Shown here piece after piece: positions 22,986-33,778 of a DNA stretch of 64,000 nt. The position numbers and the translations under genes are program-made. This DNA is from Antedon bifida (taxonomy: Eukaryota; Echinodermata; Crinoidea; Comatulida; Antedonidae). The stretch spans positions 5,629,501 through 5,693,500 of the forward strand of contig OY727100.1 in the NCBI GenBank assembly GCA_963402885.1, given 5' to 3'. The stretch's first letter is position 1; every line of letters starts with the position of its first letter. Below the pieces are notes generated by a model. The model did no database searches. It was not told the origin of the DNA and worked only from the letters and a program-made list of their open reading frames with translations.

Positions 22986-23350
22986 AGAGTAACCAAACTG
23001 GCCGCATTTTTCGGATAAGACAATCAATTAATTGTCTAACCAAAAACGTCATTTATCTCATATACTGTAATATTTGTGGCAAACAGTACGTCGGAGAAAC
23101 AAAAAACACTCTCCGTATGAGAATGACACAACATAGATCAGCTATCAAAACATTAAAGCTTGATCAACCTGTAGCCGAACATTTTAATTCAGTTGGTCAC
23201 TCGATTGCAAATTTCAGAGTTATTGCAATAGACCACGATGTCAAATGGAGCGACAAAACTCGCAAAGACAAAGAAAACCACTGGGAATTACTACTTAAAA
23301 CCACAAAACCTTTTGGACTTAACATTAGGAACATACTCCCAGATCGGTAA
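22986..23350 (+). pseudogene. GIY-YIG endonuclease domain of a Penelope-like element
   Basis: The ORF reads out of the left flanking repeat into CLTKNVIYLIYCNICGKQYV, then GETKNTLRMRMTQHR, HFNSVGHS and DKTRKDKENHWELLLKTTKP, ending at 23350. VIYLIYC and KQYVGETK correspond to the GIY and YIG strands. The CNICGK cysteines and the conserved Arg and His residues fit the Penelope endonuclease. The domain is about 120 residues and looks complete, but without the upstream reverse transcriptase it cannot transpose. Confidence 0.8.
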
Positions 23351-23592
23351 AATTATTCCATTGACTACCAAAATTTAAGTTTCAATATTAACCACCATTT
23401 TAGCTTTTTTTAGTTCCATTCCAAAATTGTTTATATCTCTACCAAGCTACCTTCTTTGTTTTCTACTCTTATTCAGTCTCCACCCACTATTCAACACGCT
23501 GTTTCTATTGTTATATTTCTTTTATTCCTGTCCACCCAGGCAGCACTTGCCAACTCATATGCTATGACTTTATCCAAATTCCCTCACTTGCA

Positions 23593-23640
23593 CTGATGAA
23601 GGGCTAGTGTTGCCCGAAAGCTCTGCTAACTTTTCTGGCT
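23593..23640 (+). ncRNA. Candidate structured RNA (hammerhead-like boxes) in the Penelope repeat
   Basis: CTGATGA at 23593-23599 and GAAA at 23616-23619 enclose GGGC/GCCC, and AGC/GCT follows the GAAA box. This is the layout of a minimal hammerhead ribozyme, which is known in Penelope-like elements. The second copy at 49485-49511 has CTGACGA and GAAA, but its inner stem is weakened. A competing stem AGRGCT/AGCTCT is kept in both copies. I see no convincing stem I. The call is a hypothesis. Confidence 0.3.
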
Positions 23641-24164
23641 GTTTACTTTATCGTTTTGATTTAGCTTTTCGCTTTTTTTTTTGTATCTCCATTGAGATCC
23701 AGCCACTGATACCCACAGCATTGTCATTTTTTTCAGTAATTTGCCTTTGGATTTATATATGTATGTATGTGTATATATGTATGTATGTGTATATTTATAT
23801 GTATGTATGTTACAACTGACTAACTTTATCAATTGATTCATAATTATACATAAAGAGACTCTGTTTTGAGCAGTTTAAAATTACATTTTACGCTCAAGCA
23901 CGTTACTTACTATACCTCAATTTTTCTAAACTCTTAATTTGTATTTGTTCTGTGTTTTGTCTGTGTTTTTTGTGTTTTTGTCTTATATGGAAGCACCAAC
24001 TTTCAGTAACAATGACAATTTAAATCGATTATCAAACCATCTAAACCCTCATCAACTGCTAGTCAATTTGACAACATCGACCCGGACAATAATTTTTTTA
24101 ATGATCAAAATATTTCTAATTACTATTTACCAAATGAATTCAGAAATTCAATAACAATGAATTT

Positions 24165-26981
24165 GAAAATCGTTTCTCTTGTATACATTTTAATGCTAGA
24201 AGCTTACAAAAAAACTTTGAATCTATTTCAAGTTGCATTCAATCTCTTAATTTTGACTTTGATGTCATTTCGGTAACTGAAACTTGGATGGACTATGTTA
24301 GTCCACTTATTCATTTACCATTTTATTCACTAGTTTTCCAACCCTGTTCATATAAATGCGGAGGTATCAATATTTTTATCAATAATAAGTGTCATTATAA
24401 AATTAGAGATGACTTAACTCCTTTAACCTATTTTTGTAAATCTCAGTTTATTGAAGTTAAAACCGGAAAAGAAGATATAATAATCGGAACTATATATAGA
24501 CCTCATGATATTTCTATTCCTTTCTTTACACAGAACTTTGAACTCCTTATTAAAAACATAACGAAAGAAAATAAAAAAATATTTCTCCTTGGTGATTTTA
24601 ACATTGACTTACTCAAATTTGAATCTGATAACAATATTAATGATTTTGTTCATTGTCTTTTCAATAATTCTCTCATTTCGCCTATTCATAGACCGACACG
24701 CATCACCGAACATCCCGCTACCCTAATTGACAACATTTTCACTAATGATCTTGAATCGTCTGTTAGTCATGGTATCATTATTAATGATGCTACAGATCAT
24801 CTTCCTGTTTTTAACATCAGTTCAAATAAACCGAGTAAGCGAGTAATCAATACCAATCTTAAATTTAGAAATACTAGTGAACACAATATCCTTAATTTTC
24901 GTAATGATTTATCAAATTTTCTATGGAATGATGTCGTGAGTACGCAAGACACAAATCTGGCATATAACACATTTATTAATAATTTTACCACCTTATATAA
25001 CAAACACTTTCCTTTAATTGAACCATCCAAAGCTAAAGGTAAACTTAAACCATGGATGACCGATGGACTTTTGACCTCGATTTTGTACAAACAGAAACTT
25101 TATTCTAAAAGTCTACGCCATCCAACACTTTCTAATATATCCAAATATAAGCGTTATCGAAATAAATTAAACAACCTTTTAAAAACTGCTAAATTTGATT
25201 ACGTTTGTGAAACTTTTACTAAGCTTAAGTTCAATATCAAGGCCACCTGGCGTGTCATCAATTCTCTTCTTAAGTCAAATAAAAATGCACCTGCCGATAT
25301 TGAACTTTTAGCTGATGGAAAATTAATAAAAGAACCTTTAACAAATATTGGACCCAACCTTGCTGGAAAAATAAACAATGACTCTGATAAAACTTTTCAT
25401 CACTTCTTACATCCCCCTATTCCTAACTCAATTTTTCTTTCACCTGTAACCGAACAAGAAGTGCACAAAATCACAAATTCATTTAAAAGCAACAAGGCTT
25501 CTGGCATCGATGACATTTGTGCTAAAGTTATCAAAAAATCCATTGACACTATTCTCTCTCCTCTCACTTACATTTTTAATTTATCTCTTACATCTGGTGT
25601 TTTTCCCAACTCCCTAAAAATTGGTAAAGTTATTCCAATTTTCAAGAAAGGTAGCAAGTCCGATCCAAATAACTATCGTCCAATCTCCATCCTTCCCTTT
25701 TTTTCAAAGATTCTTGAAAAGATTATTTATAACCGCGTCTATGATTTTATAAGCAAGCACAATATTCTTTATAATAAACAATTCGGATTTAGGAAAAACT
25801 ATTCTACGTCTTTTGCGTTAATTGATTTAACCAACAACATTATTGATGCAATTCAAAACAATTCTTTTCCCTCTGGCTTGTTTATTGACCTTTCGAAAGC
25901 TTTTGATACCATTGACCATCATATTCTGATTACTAAACTTTCAAATTATGGTATCCGTGGTGTTGCTCTTAAACTTTTAAACAATTACTTATCAAATAGA
26001 TTTCAATGTACTTCTGTTAACAATCATACCACTGATCTTAAGCCCATTACCTGTGGTGTTCCCCAAGGGTCCTTGCTTGGCCCTCTTTTATTTCTAATTT
26101 ACATCAATGATTTACCAAACGCCTCAGATATCCTTACTTTTTATCTTTATGCAGACGACACAACTTTATTTTATAAAAGTGTTAACTTTGAATCAATTTT
26201 TCATACTTTTAACCAAGAATTAATTAATATCAATGATTATTTTAATGTGAATAAACTTTCAATAAACCTAAGTAAATGCAACTTTATGTTGTTTGGAATA
26301 CGTCATCAAAAACTGACCGACAAGTCTCATAAAATTCTGATTGGTGATCAAGTAATTCCCCATGTTAAGCAAACCAAATTTTTAGGTGTTTTAATTGACC
26401 AAGAGCTAAATTTTAAAAATCATATAAAAGAAATCGAATTAAAAATTTCTAAAAACATTGGCATACTTTATCGTCTTTCTTCCTTTTTACCGTCTCAAAT
26501 TTTACGCAATATTTACTGTTCCTTTATTCTGCCTTTTATTAGTTACTGTAACATTGTATAAGCCAATAATTACTCCTCAAATCTTAACAAAATACACGTC
26601 CTTCAAAAGAAAGCTGTTCGTCTTATCTCGGGCAACTCACGTCTTGCCCATTCTAATATCCTTTTTTATAACCTTAAACTCTTAACTGTGCACGATATCA
26701 ATAAACTCCAACAATGCATTTTCGTTTATGAACATATTAATTTCAAACTGCCTTCTAACTTTTCCTGTAATTTTTTAACTAACTCTGAAATCCATTCGTA
26801 TAACACAAGAGCATCACAGGACCTTCATCTTCCTCAACCTAAACTAACTAAAATAAAACATAACATTCACTATAGTGGTTCTAAACTATTCAATAATCTA
26901 CCTCCCGAAATTTCATCATCGTCCTCTAGCAAAATGTTCTCTTTTAAACTTAAAGAATATCTTATTTCAAATTATAACTAA
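24165..26981 (+). pseudogene. LINE endonuclease-reverse transcriptase, one in-frame stop
   Basis: The frame starts upstream of the ATG at 24288 (FNARSLQKNFESI, VISVTETW) and runs open to a TAA at 26559-26561. It then continues in the same frame to 26981. The endonuclease domain shows LLGDFNIDL, TLIDNIFTN and ATDHLPVF. The reverse transcriptase shows SNKASGIDDI, NYRPISILP, FIDLSKAFDTIDHH, GVPQGSLLGPLL and YADD at 26148-26159. The C-terminal KAVRLISGNS region follows the stop. A frameshift near 24150 separates it from its N-terminus. With a single nonsense codon this is a young copy, but probably inactive. Confidence 0.85.
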
Positions 26982-27052
26982 TTGTTTTCTCTATTTTGTA
27001 ATATTTTTTTTTAACTTTAGAAACTTTTTCGAAATTGCTTCCTTTACTGTTG

Positions 27053-27116
27053 GTGTGTGTGTGTGTGTGTCTGTTGATCTATGTGTGTGTGTCTGTTGAT
27101 CTATATGTGTATGTGT
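27053..27116 (+). repeat. GT-rich microsatellite with CTGTTGATCTAT spacer
   Basis: (GT)n tracts alternate with TCTGTTGATCTAT in two units. It lies in the 3' UTR of the LINE ending at 27375. Confidence 0.85.
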
Positions 27117-27375
27117 AGTTATATGTTTACATTTATATATATAAGTATATAATTTTCTTACATGGCTTCCCAACATACAAGTTTTCAATTGGGTTTTTTT
27201 GCCTCTTTCATTTTTTATATAACTGAATCATCTTTTTTTTATACATTATGATTTACTGTATTATATCTCTAAAAAAAAAAAAATATTTATATATAAAATA
27301 TCAGAAATTTTAATGTTTTACTCAAATTTGAATATGAAAGAAATAAATGTTTATTTGATTGATTGATTGATTGAT

Positions 27376-28621
27376 GTGTGTGTATAGCCTTGCAGAAAAT
27401 AAAGCCACTTTCCCTACAATTGTTGACGTTTTGTAAATATAATGCATATAATATATTACTTTAAAAAAATTAAACCAGGTCATTCCTTGTCTTAAATGTA
27501 CGTTTTATGGTTAATTACGATAAAAAAGAAAAACAATGCACTGCTTAAGTAGGTCACGCCGAATGTCCTCTCGTGTGGACGGTCTTAGGCCTAGCCAAGC
27601 TCAGTTTTGTAGGCCTAGCTGGTAAACATCAGTCACATACGAACATCGTACGCTAGCTATAGGCCTAGTCTGGGATTTTCTATTTGCTGTATTGTCTTTC
27701 TTTAGCAGGAAACGTTAATACAAATTAGGGAAGACTCTGTATTTTTGTTTAAAAGTTACGAACTTTCATTTATTTTTATTTCGAGATTGATCGTTTTGCA
27801 CGATGTATTCTGGTATTTATAGCGGGCCGCTAAAATTATTAGAATTGACTTATTTTTCACATTTTTTCTGTTTAAAGATGAAAAACATTGTTTATTATTT
27901 AAACAATTTTTTTTTCTCCAGAAACATGGCTAGTTAAGTTAATCAAAATCAAGATATCTTCTGGTACTTTAAATTATTGCTAAACATCACAGTCTCTTAA
28001 GATTACAGCATCATTCTTTTTGTTATTTTGTCGACCAACACAAATAAATAAATTGCATAATATACTATATAGTATTTTAAAATAATTAAGAAATACTGTA
28101 TGACAGACCAAATATAATCCCAGGCCATTAAAGATTGAATTGTTCCCCAAAAACAGGTAAATAATTTTTTCCGGTCAAATTTTTGGTCAAAGTGAATACC
28201 ATTATTATATGCAACATTAAAAAGACATACTGGTACCGTATTCTACAAAAGAACTTGAATAAATTATTTTTTCAAGGGATAATCCAATACAATATCTTTA
28301 TCGTAATCTGAATAACCCACGCATAAATGTTCGCCTAATTTCGTACCCAGACCCATATACGATAAAACATCATCATAAATCATGTGTGTATAACTTTTTA
28401 ATATTAATCATTTTATTTTATTTCATTCTCATTAGAAAGTAAGGATGAGTGTGAGGAGTACGATGATACAGATGAAAGTAGTCATGAAACCCCAACTTCA
28501 ACAGGCCGGGGTAAACGGACAACCAAAAAACACCACACGCTTGAGCTTGAAACGTGAAGAATTTTTCATTGAAATCCTGAGCAGAATTATAAAAATAGGT
28601 TACGAAAACGAAATACGAATC
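27376..28621. other. AT-rich spacer with one exon-like segment
   Basis: No family similarity was seen. At 28436 an AG follows a long pyrimidine-rich tract (TTTATTTCATTCTCATTAG). An open frame of about 39 codons follows, rich in Asp, Glu, Ser and then Lys (ECEEYDDTDESSHETP, GRGKRTTKKHH), ending at about 28557. It could be an isolated exon. It precedes the L1/Tx1 ORF1 start. Confidence 0.3.
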
Positions 28622-29503
28622 ATGTCCTCAAATAACAGCAAGGAAAATAAGGAAAAGAAATCTAGAAATGAAAGAAAACCAGGCGAGAAATTTCGTAGAG
28701 TATCCCCCAACAGCCCGACAACAGGCGAGGGAGTAGGCTGCGATCCAGCCAGTGTAGGCGAAAAAAGAGAAGCACATGGTCTGGCGACAGCGAGCTCGGA
28801 GACAGCAATGGCGGACACGAACAAGCTAAGTATTATTATGGAGAGACTAGATAAGCTGGATATGCTAGATATGATAAATAGTAGGCTTCAGAATATTGAA
28901 AAAGAAATGCTAATCATGAAGAGGAAAATAGGCGATGTGGAAGAATCTCAAACATATTTATCAAAATTAAAAGCAAGGCCGGAGTAGTAGAATTTGATTT
29001 GCTTGCTTGCTGACAGGGTCGATGAACTTGCGAATCGTCTTCGCAGAAATAACTTGGTTATTATCAATGTTCTAGAAGGTGCAGAAGGTGGGCCTACAGG
29101 GAACCAGTTTGAAAAATGTACATCGTTTGTTAAAATGCTGTTTGGGAAACATTTACAAGTAGATACAAAGAACATTATTATTGAACGAGCACACCGTACT
29201 CCCACCCGATTTGATACGACATCAGGCAGCACGCATAGGAGACCTAGGCCTATATCCATAAAGCGGCGTGTTTTATATGCAGCGAAAAATTTGATACAGC
29301 ACCCTTTCCCCGGTGCAAAAATTATTGTAGCTGAAGATTTGACGACAAAATTAAAAGCTGAAAGGAAAAAGTTATGGAAGAAGCGATGGGAATTAATGCA
29401 GGAAAATCCAAAGAGAAAGATATTTGTCAACTATCCAGCCAACCTTCGTACAATTGAGCCTGATGGATCCTGTACTGTGATAAAAGCGAACGAAATTAAA
29501 TGA
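28622..29503 (+). pseudogene. L1-type ORF1 protein with two adjacent in-frame TAG codons
   Basis: From ATG 28622 the frame is open except for TAG TAG at 28985-28990, and it then stays open to 29503 (294 codons in all). The N-terminus is Lys/Arg/Glu-rich and disordered. A leucine-rich coiled coil (IIMERLDKLDMLDMINSRL) follows. Then comes an RRM-like core (RRNNLVIINVLEGAEG) and a basic C-terminal domain (GAKIIVAEDLTTKLKAERKK). This is the layout of L1 ORF1p, an RNA-binding trimer. The paired stops sit between coiled coil and RRM. Confidence 0.75.
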
Positions 29504-29988
29504 GAAATGATATTATTACGCTCTTAACTGACATAACTCGGTCCGTTTCAAGCAGGTGTTGGGATATGCGACCTTATTTTTTTTCTATATATATTTTTTA
29601 AGTAAAAAATATATATAGACCTACAGAACCGTAAGTCGGACCACGTGAACTCTGCTTGTGTAGTCAAACATGGTCATCCCTTCCTGGATTAACATACACT
29701 ATTGTCTATGAAGAAGTTAATGTTTAACCATTTTTACTCGTACATGTTTTACTTTCTGTTGGAAGGTGAATTTTTTTGTTATTGGAATGTGTTTTTTTAT
29801 GTGTTTTGAGGATGTCATCTAGTGGAATTTTTTCTTCTAATTTTTCTCCTCCTTTTTTTAGTATTGTAATGGTTACTACTTCCTCTTGTAATAATATTGT
29901 AGAATTGCACTCCTGGAAAAATTGTAAGGTGAATTTTATTGTTCCTATGCTAAAGGTATGCCTCTAACATTTATTATCTACATGGTAA
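29504..29988 (+). other. ORF1-ORF2 spacer with first copy of a 110-bp duplicated segment
   Basis: A T-rich stretch. The segment 29757-29866 (GTTGGAAGGTGAATTTTTTT through CTTTTTTTAGTATTG) recurs at 30984-31092 with few differences. No other feature is recognised. Confidence 0.6.
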
Positions 29989-30575
29989 ATGGCTAATATG
30001 AAGGGATTAAGAGATAGGAGAAAAAGACGTGAATTATTTTTATGGTTAGAAGAAAAGAATTTTTCCTTTTATGTTTTACAAGAGACCCATAGCTCCTGTA
30101 TAGAGGCCGATTGCTGGGAAAAGGAATGGAGAGATAAAATTATATGGAGTCCTGGTACTTTGAATAGTAAAGGAACTGCAATTCTTTTTAACACCCGAAA
30201 TAATTTCGCGTATACCATTGAAAAAAGCATTACAGATCAAAAAAGTAGATATGCTATTGTTGATATAAAAACCTCTGATAACACTTTTACATGCATTAAT
30301 ATATATGCCCTAATGCAGATAGCCCTCAGTTTTTTTAGAGAAATAGATAAATTACTAGATGAATTCTGCTGCAATCACATTATTTATGGAGGGGATTTTA
30401 ATTGTGTGCTAGACTTAAATCTTGATAAAAAAAAGGTGGTAGAATGCATACCAATTTTAAGGCCTGTGATGAGATAAGAAAATGTATGGAAAAAAGATCT
30501 TTAATTGATATATGGTGTAAAATGAATTCGAACTCAAAGAGATTTACTTGGCAATCGAGTACATTAATTTAAGTT
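29989..30575 (+). pseudogene. L1/Tx1 ORF2 endonuclease domain, broken
   Basis: The frame has MKGLRDRRKRRELFLWLEEK, YVLQETHSS (catalytic Glu), WEKEWRDKI, LNSKGTAILFN and IIYGGDFNCVLD (Asp/Asn pair), stopping at 30477. A second frame continues with KRSLIDIWCK and SKRFTWQSS to about 30575. The QETHS and GDFN motifs identify an apurinic-like endonuclease of the L1 group. The His-containing C-terminal motif is not seen. Confidence 0.8.
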
Positions 30576-31099
30576 TTAATGTCATTTTATAGGTTATATC
30601 CTCTGGAAATTAGAATAAATTATCAGATCGTTGTGAATTTTAATCTTTGCAACAGATTACTCCTCTCTTATTTTGAAGCTCCTCTTTTATTTGCTAACCT
30701 AAGCAGATCCCACATGCCCATCCACCACCACTTTCGACAACCACATAATTGAATCAATCAAAAGTCAATGATATACTCAGGTATGTAATGCTACATAACA
30801 AATATTGAAGCCCTGATGTGAAATTTCATTTCATTTAAGGTCAGCATGTAAAATATCACACTTTATATTAAATATTGGTTTTAAATTCTATATTTTTTTA
30901 CTGTGATGGTTGGATTCAGTATTAATTATTAATTAATAATTATCTGATAATTATTTAATTTCCCTTAGTTATGCATAGCAACAGTTGGAAGGTGAATTTT
31001 TTTGTTATTGGAATGTGTTTTTTTATGTGTTTTGAGGATGTCATCTAGTGGAATTTTTTCATCTAATTTCTCTTCTCCTTTTTTTAGTATTGTTGGTTT
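30576..31099. other. AT-rich insert between endonuclease and RT, ending in the second 110-bp copy
   Basis: About 400 bp with no similarity that I recognise, then 30984-31092, a copy of 29757-29866. The reverse transcriptase frame follows directly after the copy. Confidence 0.5.
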
Positions 31100-33020
31100 A
31101 GATCAAGTTGAATTAGATGAATGTACAATTGCCATGAAATCTATGGCGAATTCAAAAAAGTCCGGGATGTGACGGCTATCCAGTTGAATTTTATAAACAT
31201 TTTTTGGAATCAAATTGGTGACATTCTGGTTGAATCATTTAATTATTGCTTCAAAAATGGTAGATTATCAGATAGTCAAAGAAGAGGGGTAATTTCACTA
31301 ATTCCGAAGGATGGCAAAGATGAATTATTATTAAAAAATTGGAGGCCTATATCCATTTTAAACGTTGATTATAAAATAATTACAAAAGCCATTTCAAACA
31401 GAATGAGGAATGTACTGGGAACAATTATCTCTAATGATCAGACTGGATTTTTGCCAAACAGATATATAGGAAAAAATGTCAGATTAAAGATGTATTGTCC
31501 CTTTGACTAATTCCAAAAAAATAAAAAATAACAGATTTCGAAAAAAGTTGGGTAATTTTGAAGTATCATAATAGTTATTAACTATCACCAAAAATTTGTT
31601 GAAAAAAAAATAAATAAAAGTGAAATACAGACGTTTTTTGTTAAAAAAATAACTTTGACTTCCAGTCAAAGTTTTCGATCAAAACATATCCCATAATGAA
31701 ACGCGCTTGTTTGGCTACTCTGTATGCATAATTACAAAACTTCCTCACAATCTGTGTGAAAATACCTTCTCAACCGTGACGAGTTGTAAATAATCCTAAT
31801 TAGCATATGCATAATGCGTACTCGTGGTTTGAAATCTTTGTTTACTTTCGCTCGCGACGATTTTCCAGACGAAATGTAATCAAATCAATTTACCTGTTAA
31901 TTACGTAAACTTGTTGTTTTTGGCTCGAATTTTTGACTTAAAGTGAATAACTTTAATATTACTTTGATATGGCCAATTTAAATTTAGAATATTTTGACCT
32001 TCATTTTTTTGTGTTTCAAGGGACAATACATCTTTAATAATAGACATGATTGAATTTTGCAGATACAAACGATATTCCAGGAACCTTATTTTTTATCGAT
32101 TTTGAAAAGGCGTACGATAAAATTGAATGGTCTTTCAATAAATGCCTTGATCTCTTTGGTTTTGGAAATGACTTAAAGAATTGGGTCAATTTATTTTATA
32201 CAGATATAAGTAGTTGTGTTATCAATAATGGTTATCTATCCAACTATTTTAAAATAACGAGGGGCGTGCGTCAAGGGTTCCCACTTAGTTGCTATATTTT
32301 TATTTTGTGTGCTGAATTAATGGGCATTGCAGTACGGGAAAACAACAATATTAAGGAATTTGTGTTAATCCTGACAGTCAAATAAAAATCACCCAGTTTG
32401 CGGATGATACCACTCTAATTTTGGATGGAACTGAAACATCCATAGCTAATGCAATTAAACTTATAGAAAACTTTGGTGATATTTCCGGGTTAAAATTAAA
32501 TAAGGCAAAATGGTAGGCTGAAAAATAAAATTAAGAACTTCACTCCTGATTATAGATTGACTAAAGGACCCGTTAAATTTCTGGGAATAAACATATCTTT
32601 GGATAAAAGCAAACTCTTTGAATTAAATTATGAGGTTCTATTTGAAAAACTAAACTGAAAATTCTGAATATTTGGTCCCAAAGAGATTTAACACCAATAG
32701 GTAAGGTTGCAATTATCAAATCACTGGCACTTTCTCAATTAACATATTTATTTTCTGTCCTCCCATCCCCTTCTAGTGAATTTATGAAAAAATTGGAGCG
32801 AACTCTATTTAAATTGATTTGGAACGGGAAGCCTGATAGAGTAAGTAGAGAGACTATGTACAACGATAAAGATAATGGAGGTATAAAAATGACAAATATT
32901 TATAAATTTAATGAAGCCTTAAAAATAACCTGGGTTAAAAGATTTCTTGACACAACATCTAATGGAAAATGGAAACAATTATTTGAGCATCAGTGGGGAA
33001 TGGATCTGGCTTTGTAAACC
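31100..33020 (+). pseudogene. L1/Tx1 ORF2 reverse transcriptase, fragmented
   Basis: 31121-31483 carries RRGVISLIPKDGKDE, NWRPISILNVDYKI and DQTGFLPNRYIG. After the TTAA element, 32050-32385 carries TLFFIDFEKAYDKIEW and TRGVRQGFPLSCYIF. A shifted frame then has ITQFADDTTLILDG (the FADD catalytic motif, about 32390). Later frames show FLGINISLD, LTPIGKVAIIKSLALSQLTY and LFKLIWNGKPDR, ending at 33017. At least four frameshifts and stops are present. The sequence continues as decayed ORF2 to the pogo element at 33130. Confidence 0.8.
31488..32033. mobile_element. 546-bp MITE with TTAA target duplication
   Basis: The termini are perfect 15-bp inverted repeats, AGATGTATTGTCCCT and AGGGACAATACATCT. 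TTAA flanks both sides (31484-31487 and 32034-32037). The reverse transcriptase frame resumes in phase across the site when the element and one TTAA are removed; a separate one-base shift follows at about 32048. TTAA duplications are typical of piggyBac and Kolobok. There is no coding capacity. Confidence 0.9.
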
Positions 33021-33778
33021 AAAACAGGGAATAGGAATTAATTATGAATATCCTGGTTTAAACTAAGAAATGATTATGGTGATGATGCATCTGATGAGGT
33101 ATTGTGGTATAATCAAAACATTAAAATTACCGTAGGTCCTCGGGTATAATCCCACCTACGACTTTACGATCACCTTCACACACAAGCATATCCCCGGGCA
33201 AAGTCCCAGTGTATAATTTAACATTAGGACAGAGTAGGCCTAGGCCTGGCTAGGCCGACGTCAATTTTTTTTAAACAAATTCTCAAAAAAATTAGGCTAA
33301 TTTCTCGGAATTCGGCTGACTTTAGACTCTTCTCTTATTTCCCCGTTTGTGTACCTGTGCATATAGGCCTAGGCTTTAACTAGGCCTAGACATTTTAATG
33401 GCTGTTAACATCATCACAGTCGGTGGCGGCATGCGGTGTTTCGATTTTTGTAAGCTACGTTTTTCGAGATTGTTATACTGTACGTATGAAACGCAATATG
33501 TGCCAAATGGGAGAAATTTGTAAAAAAAGTGAGTTTTAGGGGTTTTATCATGTTTATCATAGTCAATCTATTGACTAATGGCTTTATATATCGGTCGGTT
33601 CGTTGCGCGTTAGTTAAAGTGTGCATAACTTCTGCGTAATGTCGCGCTCATACGCAATTGAATGTGTAAAGTTGAAAAAACAACGTGTCCATTGTTTGAT
33701 CTAGGCTAATCTAGGCCTACTTCGAAAGTTGTTTTTTTGAACGAATTTTATAGTTTTGCGGTTCAAATTGTGGTTATC

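Larger units (their letters stand above)
22868..23762 (+). mobile_element. 5'-truncated Penelope-like element between direct repeats
   Basis: A ~117-bp repeat starting ACTTTATCGTTTTGATTTAG and ending GCCTTTGGATTTATATAT occurs at 22868-22985 and at 23645-23762, flanking a GIY-YIG coding fragment. A third copy is at about 49540-49655. Penelope-like elements are known for such partial pseudo-LTR layouts with 5' truncation and for a GIY-YIG endonuclease at the C-terminus. The right copy runs into a (TATG)n microsatellite. The reverse transcriptase part is absent. Confidence 0.7.
23930..27375 (+). mobile_element. CR1/L2-group LINE, nearly full coding part, with TTGA-repeat tail
   Basis: Endonuclease and reverse transcriptase coding sequence (about 24165-26981) is followed by a T-rich 3' UTR with a GT microsatellite. 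The element ends in TTTGATTGATTGATTGATTG near 27352-27375. Short tandem 3' tails in place of poly(A) are typical of the CR1/L2 group. The 5' border is uncertain: traces of a preceding ORF in another frame (NNFFNDQNISNYYLPNEF) start near 24070. Confidence 0.75.
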
